Shown piece by piece: positions 43,441-51,361 of a DNA stretch of 64,000 nucleotides (its first letter is position 1; every line of letters starts with the position of its first letter). The notes beneath the pieces are model-generated. The model was given only the letters and a program-made list of their open reading frames with translations. It was not told the DNA's origin and made no database searches. Source of the stretch: Clostridia bacterium (lineage in GTDB: Bacteria > Bacillota > Clostridia > UMGS1840); assembly GCA_017468465.1 (NCBI GenBank), contig JAFUIN010000028.1, positions 36,158 through 100,157 on the forward strand. The letters are read 5' to 3'. Made by a program: the position numbers and the translations under genes.

Positions 43441-44337
43441 ATGGAGCAAGTGGTAAAAAATTTTACCCGTTTTTTACAGAAAAAACGAAATCTGAAAGAA
43501 AACACCGTGTTATCTTATGAACGGGATATCCGCGCGTTTTTATCCTTTGCTGCACAAAACGGCCTGATCAATCGGGAAGATGTTTGCAACAGCTTTGATG
43601 CCTATATGGAATATTTGCATCAGTGCAACCGTTCGGAATCAACGATTTCCCGAAACATTGCTTCCCTGCGCTGTTTGTTTCGCTATATGAAGGAACAAGG
43701 CTTTCTGACAAGCGATCCCTCCAAAGGCAAAAAGTACGAAACAAAAAAAGAACCTTCCCGTCAGTATCAGGATTTATTGACCACCGACGAAATTGACCGC
43801 CTGATCAATGCTTCCAAAACGGAGGATGTCAAAGGATATCGGGATACCGCTATGCTGGAAACACTATATGCCACCGGACTAAAGGCAAGTGATTTTTTGA
43901 ATATCCGTCTGGGTGATTTGCACTTAAAAGAAGGATATCTGACTGTGAAAGCCGACGGGCATACCCGCTATGTTCCCTTATACAAGGGTGCGACCAAAGC
44001 AATCAGAACCTACTTGAACAAAGCCAGAAAGCATTTGGAAACTTCTCCCAAAACAGATGTGCTGTTTTTGAATCTGAACGGGCAACCTTTTTCCAGACAA
44101 GGACTCTGGAAATTCTTAAAAAGCTATGCGCAAAAAGCCGATATCCAAAAGGATTTGACTCCACAGCTGTTCCGACACAGCATGGCAGTTCACCTGGCAG
44201 AAAACGGAGCTGATATTCTGGTTGTGCAAGAGCTTTTAGGCCACAAAAATATTGCGCTGACAAAACAATATCTCAAGAATTTCAAGCCGAAAATTCTGTC
44301 AGACTATACGAAATATCATCCCAAGGCTCAACCGTAG
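43441..44337 (+). CDS. xerD: XerD-like tyrosine recombinase with altered catalytic residues
   Basis: A 298-residue protein aligning end to end with XerD: an N-terminal SAM-like core-binding domain (1-100) and a C-terminal catalytic domain. The position before dacF matches xerD in related genomes. The six catalytic residues are R-K-H-R-H/W-Y; here the first arginine is Lys148 (ATGLKASD), the beta-hairpin lysine is His174, the HxxR histidine is Gln242 (PQLFRH), while Arg245, His268 (LLGH) and nucleophile Tyr277 remain. So three of six are changed, and the first arginine to lysine alone usually kills activity. It could be an inactive partner of another Xer protein or a DNA-binding factor. Confidence 0.82.
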   Translation: MEQVVKNFTRFLQKKRNLKENTVLSYERDIRAFLSFAAQNGLINREDVCNSFDAYMEYLHQCNRSESTISRNIASLRCLFRYMKEQGFLTSDPSKGKKYETKKEPSRQYQDLLTTDEIDRLINASKTEDVKGYRDTAMLETLYATGLKASDFLNIRLGDLHLKEGYLTVKADGHTRYVPLYKGATKAIRTYLNKARKHLETSPKTDVLFLNLNGQPFSRQGLWKFLKSYAQKADIQKDLTPQLFRHSMAVHLAENGADILVVQELLGHKNIALTKQYLKNFKPKILSDYTKYHPKAQP

Positions 44338-44413
44338 CCCAAAAACTTCTAAATTTGCCAAATATACATACAATAGAATCAAAAAAAGAAAAACCGAGAA
44401 AGGACTCTTTTTT

Positions 44414-45547
44414 ATGCTGAAACTGTTCAAACAAACCATTTGCTGTTTCCTTTGTGCGCTTCTTTTATTACCGTCTTTTTCTGCCTCCTGCGAAGAACCG
44501 CTGTCGCTGGATGCTACCTCTTACATTTTGATGGAAAGCTCTACCGGAACGGTACTGACTGCCAAAAACGAAACCGAAGCACGCCCCATGGCAAGCATCA
44601 CCAAGCTGATGACCGTGCTTCTCATTTTAGAAGAGCTGGATAAAGGCAATCTCTCCCTCACCGATATGGTAACGGCCAGTGCCAATGCTACTGCAATGGG
44701 CGGTTCCCAGATTTACTTAAAAGAAAATGAAGTGATGAACGTTGATACCCTGTTAAAATCCATTCTGGTTGCCTCTGCCAATGACTCTTGCGTAGCGATG
44801 GCAGAACACATTGCAGGAAGCGAAGAAGCCTTTGTGAAACGGATGAATCAACGGGCACAGGAGTTGGGCTTAACTGCTACTGTATACAAAAATCCACACG
44901 GCCTGGATGATGACGGCCATCATTCTTCTGCAAAAGATATTGCCACATTATCCAGAGAAGTTATGAAACATGATATTGTGAAGAATTACACCACCATCTG
45001 GCAGGAACGTATCCGTGACGGTGCCTTTGAACTGACCAACACCAACAAATTGGTTCGTTTTTACGACGGTGCAACCGGGCTGAAAACCGGTTCTACCACC
45101 AATGCAGGTTTTTGCCTTAGTGCAACTGCAAAGCGTAACGGTATGGAGCTGATTGGAGTCGTCCTCAATTCCTCTACCGGTGAAATGCGCTTTACTGATG
45201 CCAAAAAATTATTGGACTACGGATTCGCAAGCTACACCTTGCAGCCATTGGCAAACCTTGATGAAAGCTTTGCCCAAGTGAATGTCAGATACGGACAAAA
45301 AGATACGGTTTCCTTATATCCGAAAGAGGAACTTTCTCTGTTATCCAAAAAAAATGAAACAAAAAATGCCGAGCCGAAAATAGAGCTGTATTCCGTGAAA
45401 GCTCCCTTGAAAGAAGGCGACGTATGCGGAAAACTGATGTTTGAGGCAGACGGTGAAATCATTAAGGAAACCGACTTAATTATCAAAGAACCCGTTGAAA
45501 AACAAAGCTTTTTCCAAACTGTTCTGGAATTTTTGAAGGTGATTTAA
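44414..45547 (+). CDS. dacF: D-alanyl-D-alanine carboxypeptidase (DacF type)
   Basis: A class-C low-molecular-mass penicillin-binding protein that trims the terminal D-Ala from pentapeptides. The signal peptide is about 26 residues. Catalytic motifs are all intact: SITK with Ser61 and Lys64, SAN at 121-123 and KTG at 224-226. The C-terminal domain (about 290-377) ends with an amphipathic helix that anchors the enzyme. AAAGGA precedes the ATG. The stop overlaps the ATG of cls (TAATG). DacF of Bacillus is expressed in the forespore; a sigma-E-like CATACAAT at 44366-44373 lies upstream but its -35 is poor. Confidence 0.93.
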   Translation: MLKLFKQTICCFLCALLLLPSFSASCEEPLSLDATSYILMESSTGTVLTAKNETEARPMASITKLMTVLLILEELDKGNLSLTDMVTASANATAMGGSQIYLKENEVMNVDTLLKSILVASANDSCVAMAEHIAGSEEAFVKRMNQRAQELGLTATVYKNPHGLDDDGHHSSAKDIATLSREVMKHDIVKNYTTIWQERIRDGAFELTNTNKLVRFYDGATGLKTGSTTNAGFCLSATAKRNGMELIGVVLNSSTGEMRFTDAKKLLDYGFASYTLQPLANLDESFAQVNVRYGQKDTVSLYPKEELSLLSKKNETKNAEPKIELYSVKAPLKEGDVCGKLMFEADGEIIKETDLIIKEPVEKQSFFQTVLEFLKVI

Positions 45548-47076
45548 TGCAGAAAAAACTCTCCGGCTTTTTCTATCGGAAAACCACGGCAATTATTATA
45601 CTCATTTTGCTGCAGCTGGCTTTTTTGGTGCTGTCCATCTGGCGAATGGCCAACTACTTTCCCTATGTTTATTTAGCGCTTTTGTTTATCAGCCTGATTG
45701 TGTTGGTCTGGCTAATCAATTCGGATACCAACCCGTCTTACAAATTGGCTTGGGCAATTCCCATTCTGGCGCTTCCTGTGTTTGGAGGTATTTTCTATCT
45801 CCTGTTTGGAACCTCAAAGGTCAGCTCCCGTCTGAAAAAAAATATGCTGCTGCAACAAAAATTCAAAACACAATATCTGACACAAAACACACAAGTCTGG
45901 GAGGATGCACAAAAAGAACCAGCCCATATCGTCAGCCAGATGTGCTACTTAAAAAACGCCGGTTATCCTTTGTACCGTGACGAGGGTAGCTGCTATTTTC
46001 CGTTGGGAGACCTGAAGTTTCCAAAAATGCTTGCAGAACTGAATAAAGCAAAAAAATACATTTTTTTAGAGTATTTCATCATCGCAAACGGAACCATGTG
46101 GCAATCTGTTCTTTCCATCTTGAAAGACAAGGTAAAGCAAGGAGTAGAAGTACGCGTTATTTTTGATGACTGTGGCTCTTTGGGCCTTCTTCCACCTAAT
46201 CATGAAAAAGAGCTGAGGGACGCAGGCATCAAATGCCGGGTGTTTAATCCCTTGCACCCCAGTCTGACCATCACCATGAACAACCGCGATCACAGAAAAA
46301 TTCTGATTATTGACGGCACCGTTGGGTTCACCGGCGGTGTCAATATCGGAGATGAGTATATCAACAAAATATCAGTCCACGGTCACTGGAAGGATTCTGC
46401 AATCATGCTTGAGGGACAAGCTGTCAACACCTTGATCAGCCTGTTTCTTGAAATGTGGAATCTGATTTCGCCTTCTGATGAAGACGTCCAACATTACTAC
46501 AATCAAAACCCTTGCGAAAACCACTGCAGTGGTTATATACAGCCATATAGCTCCGACCCGCTCTCGGAAGATACAGTAGGTGAAAATGTATATCTCAACC
46601 TGATTGCCAAAGCCAATCGGGAAATTTTTATTCTCACCCCCTATCTGATTATTGACAACGAGCTGACCACTGCACTGTGTCTGGCTGCCAAAAACGGTGT
46701 TTCGGTCAACATTGTAACCCCGCATATGGCGGATAAATGGTATGTTCATTTAATGACGGTTTCTTCTTATCCCAAGCTCATAAAAGCAGGGGTAAATATT
46801 TATGAATACACGCCCGGCTTCGTCCACAGCAAGGTGTTTTCGGTAGATGGAGAAATTGCCTCTGTAGGCACCATCAATATGGATTACAGAAGTTTATATC
46901 TGCACTTTGAATGTGGCGTGGTGCTTTACCGCACAGAAACAGCCAAAGCCATTTATGAAGACTGCAAAAATGTTGTCAAGGTATCTCAGAAAATCACGCC
47001 GGAGGACTGTAAGAAGGTGCGTTGGTATCACCGACTGTTCCAACAGCTGACCCGCGTATTTTCTCCCCTGATGTAA
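45547..47076 (+). CDS. cls: cardiolipin synthase
   Basis: A 509-residue phospholipase-D-superfamily membrane enzyme that joins phosphatidylglycerol molecules to form cardiolipin. Two N-terminal transmembrane helices (about 15-35, 40-60) precede a region conserved in Cls proteins. Two HKD motifs are intact: HRKILIIDG near residue 250 and HSKVFSVDG near residue 425, each followed by GG/N..Y.. segments. Its ATG overlaps the dacF stop, so the two genes are coupled. The next gene starts 23 bases beyond it in the same direction. Confidence 0.95.
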   Translation: MQKKLSGFFYRKTTAIIILILLQLAFLVLSIWRMANYFPYVYLALLFISLIVLVWLINSDTNPSYKLAWAIPILALPVFGGIFYLLFGTSKVSSRLKKNMLLQQKFKTQYLTQNTQVWEDAQKEPAHIVSQMCYLKNAGYPLYRDEGSCYFPLGDLKFPKMLAELNKAKKYIFLEYFIIANGTMWQSVLSILKDKVKQGVEVRVIFDDCGSLGLLPPNHEKELRDAGIKCRVFNPLHPSLTITMNNRDHRKILIIDGTVGFTGGVNIGDEYINKISVHGHWKDSAIMLEGQAVNTLISLFLEMWNLISPSDEDVQHYYNQNPCENHCSGYIQPYSSDPLSEDTVGENVYLNLIAKANREIFILTPYLIIDNELTTALCLAAKNGVSVNIVTPHMADKWYVHLMTVSSYPKLIKAGVNIYEYTPGFVHSKVFSVDGEIASVGTINMDYRSLYLHFECGVVLYRTETAKAIYEDCKNVVKVSQKITPEDCKKVRWYHRLFQQLTRVFSPLM

Positions 47077-47099
47077 TAAAAGCAAGGCTGGTGAATCAA

Positions 47100-47762
47100 A
47101 TGAAAATCTGCATTATGGCAGACAATAAAACCAGGGAAATCATTCCCTATCTGCAAGCAAACTACCGTGACCGGGCAGAATTATTTGTTTGCTTCCCAAA
47201 CGAAGAAATTGACCTTGACGATGTTGATATGATTATTACAGAAAGAGAGCGGTCGGCTTTAGTACAAGCCCTTTCCGCCATGGAAGCTCCGCCTTTGTTA
47301 ATCGTTTTGAAAAAAGGAAGCCCACACCCAAACATTTTGTATACAGAGGATTTCTTCCGGGATTTTCCCGAGGCGTTCTCCAACTTTCTGGAAAAAGAAC
47401 CCACTCTTTGTTTTCTTGATAAAAACGAAGCTTTTGTTTATGCACAACAGGAAGTGGTCAGCATTCAAAGTGGAAAATTCCTGACCATCCACCTTCGTTC
47501 GGGAGAAAAGGCCATCTCTCACGAGGGCTTCAAAAAAGTTGCCGCACGACTGTCTCCAAACTATTTTTTCCGGGTGGGAGACAAACTCTACCTGAATGCA
47601 CTTTATGTTTCTCAATTTCATACCGACGGAATCCTGATGCAAAACGGGATGTTCTTCCCATGCAGCGATACCGCCCTGAAAAAAGCAGAAAACAACTACT
47701 ATAAAACCAAATTTTTTCAGAATCTTCCGAAAACCGCCATGAAAAAAGGAATGTTTTTGTGA
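47100..47762 (+). CDS. LytTR-family DNA-binding protein with reduced receiver-like N-terminus
   Basis: A 220-residue protein. The C-terminal half (about 115-205) reads like a LytTR DNA-binding domain: beta strands around VVSIQSGKFLTIHLRSGEKA, a helix, then FFRVGDKLYLNALYVSQF, which matches the RvH.syiVN pattern, and ILMQNGMFFPCSDTA. The N-terminal half begins MKICIMADNKTREIIPYLQ and has VDMIITERE, like a receiver fold, but the phospho-acceptor aspartate cluster is not clear. So it may be a response regulator that has lost phosphorylation. ATG 47100 overlaps no gene; GTG at 47091 is an alternative start. No histidine kinase adjoins. Confidence 0.65.
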   Translation: MKICIMADNKTREIIPYLQANYRDRAELFVCFPNEEIDLDDVDMIITERERSALVQALSAMEAPPLLIVLKKGSPHPNILYTEDFFRDFPEAFSNFLEKEPTLCFLDKNEAFVYAQQEVVSIQSGKFLTIHLRSGEKAISHEGFKKVAARLSPNYFFRVGDKLYLNALYVSQFHTDGILMQNGMFFPCSDTALKKAENNYYKTKFFQNLPKTAMKKGMFL

Positions 47763-47798
47763 AAACACGAAAAAAAAGAAAAAAATTTGAAAATTTCC

Positions 47799-47827
47799 TT
47801 GCAATCACTTGGAAAATATGTTATAAT
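47799..47827 (+). promoter_or_regulatory. promoter of the RpiR regulator operon
   Basis: -35 TTGCAA (47799-47804) and -10 TATAAT (47822-47827) with a 17-base spacer, 55 bases before the start at 47882. No terminator separates it from the LytTR gene, so read-through is also possible. Confidence 0.83.
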
Positions 47828-47881
47828 TCATTTATTGTCGATATTTTTTGGCTATACTCGGGAAAGGATGCGTTTTTCTGT

Positions 47882-48763
47882 ATGAACGTATTGTTAAGAA
47901 TTAAGGAACAATACTCTGCTTTCAGCAAAAGTCAGCGCTTGATTGCAGACTATATTCTCGCCAACTATTCCCAGGCTGCCAATATGACCGCCTCCAAGCT
48001 GGCAGAAACCGTCTCGGTTTCCGAATCCACGGTGGTGCGGTTTGCCACAGAGCTGGGCTATTTGGGATATCCCGAATTTACTGCTGCACTGCTGGAATAC
48101 TTAAGGAGCGAATCCTCAATGCTGCAGCGGATGGAGGCCGTGTCCTCTGCGTTGGAGAATCAGGATATTCTGACCAAAGTGATAAACTCTGATGTCGACA
48201 ACTTAAAAACGTCTCTTCAAAAAATTGATAAAAAAGAATTCAACGGTGCAGTAGATGCTATTTTGAAAGCAAAAAACATCTACATCATCGGTTTTCGCAG
48301 CTCTGCCTGTCTGGCAAGCTTTTTAAGCTTTTACTGCAATCTTCTGTTTTCTAATGTAAGGCTCATTCAAACCAACTCCGTTTCGGAAATGTTTGAGCAA
48401 CTTCTGAAGGTGGAAGAAGGGGATGTGATGTTTGGCATCAGCTTCCCCCGCTACTCCAGAAGAACCGTAAAAGCAATGGAATTTGCAAAATCCAAAGGCG
48501 CCACTATTATTGCTTTGACTGACAGCGAAAAATCGCCCATTGCGCCTTTTTCCGATTTTCTTTTGACCGCAACAAGCGAAATGGTTTCCTGTGTGGATTC
48601 TTTGGTAGCACCCTTTTCGGTGCTGAACGCCTTTATTGTAAGCCTGGTTTTGAAAAAACAAAACGAAGTAGCCTCTGCATTTGAGGAGCTGGAAAACATC
48701 TGGGCAGAATACGAAGTGTATGACAAGCTGGAATTGCCCGATGACAGCTCTCCTCACCTGTAA
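47882..48763 (+). CDS. MurR/RpiR-family transcriptional regulator
   Basis: A 293-residue regulator with an N-terminal helix-turn-helix (about 1-75, with AETVSVSESTVVRFATELGYLGYPEF) and a C-terminal SIS domain (about 120-270, with YIIGFRSSACLASFLSFY) that binds phosphosugars. ATG 47882 is used because AAAGGATG is upstream; the longer frame starts inside the promoter. MurR/RpiR members control sugar and amino-sugar catabolism. It is not followed by catabolic genes, so the target sugar is unclear; it heads the run toward the flavoprotein and cmk genes. Confidence 0.9.
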   Translation: MNVLLRIKEQYSAFSKSQRLIADYILANYSQAANMTASKLAETVSVSESTVVRFATELGYLGYPEFTAALLEYLRSESSMLQRMEAVSSALENQDILTKVINSDVDNLKTSLQKIDKKEFNGAVDAILKAKNIYIIGFRSSACLASFLSFYCNLLFSNVRLIQTNSVSEMFEQLLKVEEGDVMFGISFPRYSRRTVKAMEFAKSKGATIIALTDSEKSPIAPFSDFLLTATSEMVSCVDSLVAPFSVLNAFIVSLVLKKQNEVASAFEELENIWAEYEVYDKLELPDDSSPHL

Positions 48764-48787
48764 AATACCGAGAAAGAAGTTTTGGTT

Positions 48788-50005
48788 ATGAAAAAGAAAG
48801 TGGCAGTCATCGGCGGTGGCCCAAGCGGCGTACTTGCAGCTGCATATTCTGCAAAAAACGGGAATGACACCCTGCTTTTAGAGAAAAATGAAAAACTCCT
48901 CAAAAAGCTCTATATTACAGGAAAAGGCAGATGCAACATCACCAATCGTTGTGATATTTCCGATTTTTTCGGGAACATCCCGGTTAACGCTCATTTTCTT
49001 TACAGTGCTCTCTATTCCTTCACCAATGAAGATATCATAAGCCTTCTGGAATCGGTTGATGTTGCAGTAAAAACCGAACGTGGTAACCGTGTGTTTCCCG
49101 TTACCGACAAGGCAGGCACCGTGTGCGACGGGTTTCGCCGTTTCTTAAAAGAAAGCGGTGCAAAGGTGCGCTTAAACACACCTGTTATTAAAATTGTAAA
49201 AAATCAACAAACATTTGATATTATTACCAACAGCGGCACGTTAGAGGGATTTGACAAGGTCATCCTTGCAACCGGCGGAATGTCCTATCCCACAACCGGC
49301 TCCACCGGAGACGGTTACCGCTTTGCCAAAGAATTTGGACATCGGGTTACCCCCCTGGAAGGAAATCTGGTTCCGCTTACAACGAAAGAAACGTTTGTGT
49401 CCGCTCTTTCCGGATTATCTCTTCGCAATGTATCTCTCCGTCTGAAAAATAAAGCCGGAAAGGTATTATATGAAGATTTTGGGGAAATGATGTTTACCCA
49501 TTTCGGCATTACCGGTCCCCTGGTAATTTCTGCAAGCTCTCACTTAAAAGGCGAAGATTGCACCGTTCATCTGGACTTAAAACCCGCTTTAGACGAAAAG
49601 CAGCTTGACGAGCGTCTTTTGCGTGACTTTTTGAAGTTTTCCAACAAAGCATTCCGCAATTCTCTGGATGAGCTTCTTCCCAAGAGTCTGATTCCCGTTG
49701 TGGTGGAACAAAGCGGCATCGATCCCAAAAAACAGTGCAACGCCATTACAAAAGAAGAACGTCGGCAGCTGCTTACGCTTCTGAAAAACTTCACATTACA
49801 TATTACGGGCAAACGCCCCATTCAGGAAGCCATTATTACTTCCGGTGGTGTGGATGTAAAAGAAATCAACCCCTCCACAATGGAGTCGAAGCTGATGGAA
49901 GGTTTGTATTTTTGCGGAGAATTGATTGATACAGATGCCTATACCGGTGGCTTCAACTTGCAAATTGCTTATTCCACCGGCTATCTTGCCGGAACAAATG
50001 TATAG
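48788..50005 (+). CDS. NAD(P)/FAD-dependent oxidoreductase (HI0933/BaiN family)
   Basis: A 405-residue flavoprotein. The FAD-binding motif GGGPSG is at residues 9-14, followed by LLEKNEKLLKKLYITGKGRCNITN, the signature of the HI0933/YhiN family. A VILATGGMSYPTTGSTGDGY segment in the middle and a C-terminal GGVDVKEINPSTMESK and AYTGGFNLQIAYSTG bind FAD again. Relatives include BaiN, a bile-acid oxidoreductase, but most are uncharacterised, so I do not assign a substrate. ATG at 48788 is preferred to TTG 48782. It is followed by cmk after 17 bases. Confidence 0.9.
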   Translation: MKKKVAVIGGGPSGVLAAAYSAKNGNDTLLLEKNEKLLKKLYITGKGRCNITNRCDISDFFGNIPVNAHFLYSALYSFTNEDIISLLESVDVAVKTERGNRVFPVTDKAGTVCDGFRRFLKESGAKVRLNTPVIKIVKNQQTFDIITNSGTLEGFDKVILATGGMSYPTTGSTGDGYRFAKEFGHRVTPLEGNLVPLTTKETFVSALSGLSLRNVSLRLKNKAGKVLYEDFGEMMFTHFGITGPLVISASSHLKGEDCTVHLDLKPALDEKQLDERLLRDFLKFSNKAFRNSLDELLPKSLIPVVVEQSGIDPKKQCNAITKEERRQLLTLLKNFTLHITGKRPIQEAIITSGGVDVKEINPSTMESKLMEGLYFCGELIDTDAYTGGFNLQIAYSTGYLAGTNV

Positions 50006-50022
50006 AAAGGATAGTGCCATCT

Positions 50023-50706
50023 ATGCAAAAGCCATACATTGTGGCGATTGACGGTCCTGCCGGTGCCGGAAAAAGCACCCTGGCGAAAAGACTTGCCAAA
50101 GCCCTTAACATTGCTTATAATGACACTGGTGCCATGTACCGTGCCTGCGCTCTTTATGCCATAGAATCCGGCATTAGTCCCAAGGTTGATTCCGAGGAGC
50201 TTCGCAAGCTTCTAAAAACTGCGGAAATTGATTTCAGAACCGTTTCGGAAGAACAAAAAATATTCTTAAACGGTGCAGATGTATCCTTAAAAATCCGCGA
50301 ACCTCACATTTCCACCGGAGCATCTGATATTTCCGCCATCCCTTATGTACGTGACCTTTTGGTTACGATGCAGCGGAACATGGCGACAGGAAAATCGGTT
50401 CTGATGGATGGAAGAGACATCGGCACTAACGTATTTCCCAATGCGGATGTAAAAATTTACTTAACTGCTGCAGTAGAGGAACGTGCCAAACGGAGATTTG
50501 AGGAACTCCGTGAGAAAGGCGACTCTTCCACTTATGAAACCGTGTTGGCAGAAATGATTTCCCGCGATGAAAATGATAAAAACCGTGCATACGCTCCCTT
50601 AAAACAAGCGGAGGATGCCGAATTGATAGATACCACCAATCTCAACCTGGAAGAATCCTTTGATGCCCTTTATCAATACACTTTGAAAAAGTTGCAAACA
50701 AAGTAG
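50023..50706 (+). CDS. cmk: cytidylate kinase
   Basis: Cmk phosphorylates CMP and dCMP with ATP. The 227-residue protein has Walker A AIDGPAGAGKSTLAK at about residues 7-21, the DTGAMYRA motif that positions CMP, and the DGRDIGTNVFP segment near 128-138 in the lid region. ATG 50023 is chosen because AAAGGA lies about 11 bases upstream; GTG 50014 is too close. It is the first gene of the cmk-plsC-ispH/rpsA cluster, which is a common clostridial arrangement. Confidence 0.95.
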   Translation: MQKPYIVAIDGPAGAGKSTLAKRLAKALNIAYNDTGAMYRACALYAIESGISPKVDSEELRKLLKTAEIDFRTVSEEQKIFLNGADVSLKIREPHISTGASDISAIPYVRDLLVTMQRNMATGKSVLMDGRDIGTNVFPNADVKIYLTAAVEERAKRRFEELREKGDSSTYETVLAEMISRDENDKNRAYAPLKQAEDAELIDTTNLNLEESFDALYQYTLKKLQTK

Positions 50707-50742
50707 CGGATTTTTCCGGCAAAAAATGAGGTGAATGTTACA

Positions 50743-51333
50743 TTGTATAAGCTGCTTCGGGGATTGCTGAAAGCAGTCTATCTGCTCCCCTTCCGGTTCC
50801 GTTTTGTAGGAACCGAAAACATTCCGGAGGAAGGCGGCATTATCTTTTGCCCCAACCACATCAGCAATCATGACCCCATTGCCATAACCATTGCACAAAA
50901 AAGACCTTTGACCTTTATGGGCAAAGATTCTTTATTCAAAATTCCAATCATCGGCTTTGTTCTCAGAAAAATCGGAGCGTTTCCCGTAAAACGCGGTGCC
51001 GGTGACATTGGTGCTGTAAAAAAAGCCATCGAAATTATTCAGAATAAACATGCGTTGGTAATGTTTCCGGAGGGCACCAGAAACAAAACCGATGAGCTTC
51101 TTTTAGAATTCAAAACAGGTGCCGCACTGGTTGCCAAAAAAGGTGGCGGAAAAATCATTCCCGTTGCAATCATTGGCAAATACCGTCTCTTCTCCCCCAT
51201 TACTGTTCAATTCGGAACACCGGTATCTCCCGAGGATTTCGGTGAAAAGCCGGATTTGCATGCAATGATGGAGGAGGTAAAACAACAAGTTGCAAACATG
51301 ATCACAAAGGGAGGTTTCGTCACGGACAAATGA
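50743..51333 (+). CDS. plsC: 1-acyl-sn-glycerol-3-phosphate acyltransferase
   Basis: A 196-residue membrane-bound acyltransferase that makes phosphatidic acid from lysophosphatidic acid. The catalytic NHxxxxD motif is NHISNHD, near residue 45, and the substrate-binding FPEGTRNK is near residue 110; a GAFPVKRG motif follows in between. A TTG at 50743 is the better start because GAGGTG is correctly placed; the upstream GTG 50731 lies inside that ribosome site. The N-terminal helix (LLRGLLKAVYLLPF) is the membrane part. It sits between cmk and ispH-rpsA. Confidence 0.93.
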   Translation: MYKLLRGLLKAVYLLPFRFRFVGTENIPEEGGIIFCPNHISNHDPIAITIAQKRPLTFMGKDSLFKIPIIGFVLRKIGAFPVKRGAGDIGAVKKAIEIIQNKHALVMFPEGTRNKTDELLLEFKTGAALVAKKGGGKIIPVAIIGKYRLFSPITVQFGTPVSPEDFGEKPDLHAMMEEVKQQVANMITKGGFVTDK

Positions 51334-51361
51334 TTGTCCGCACAAGACGAAAGCATACACT

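Noticed and set aside
44345..44373. Sigma-E promoter for dacF
   Set aside because: CATACAAT fits the -10 but the -35 region has no matching box; mentioned only in the dacF entry.
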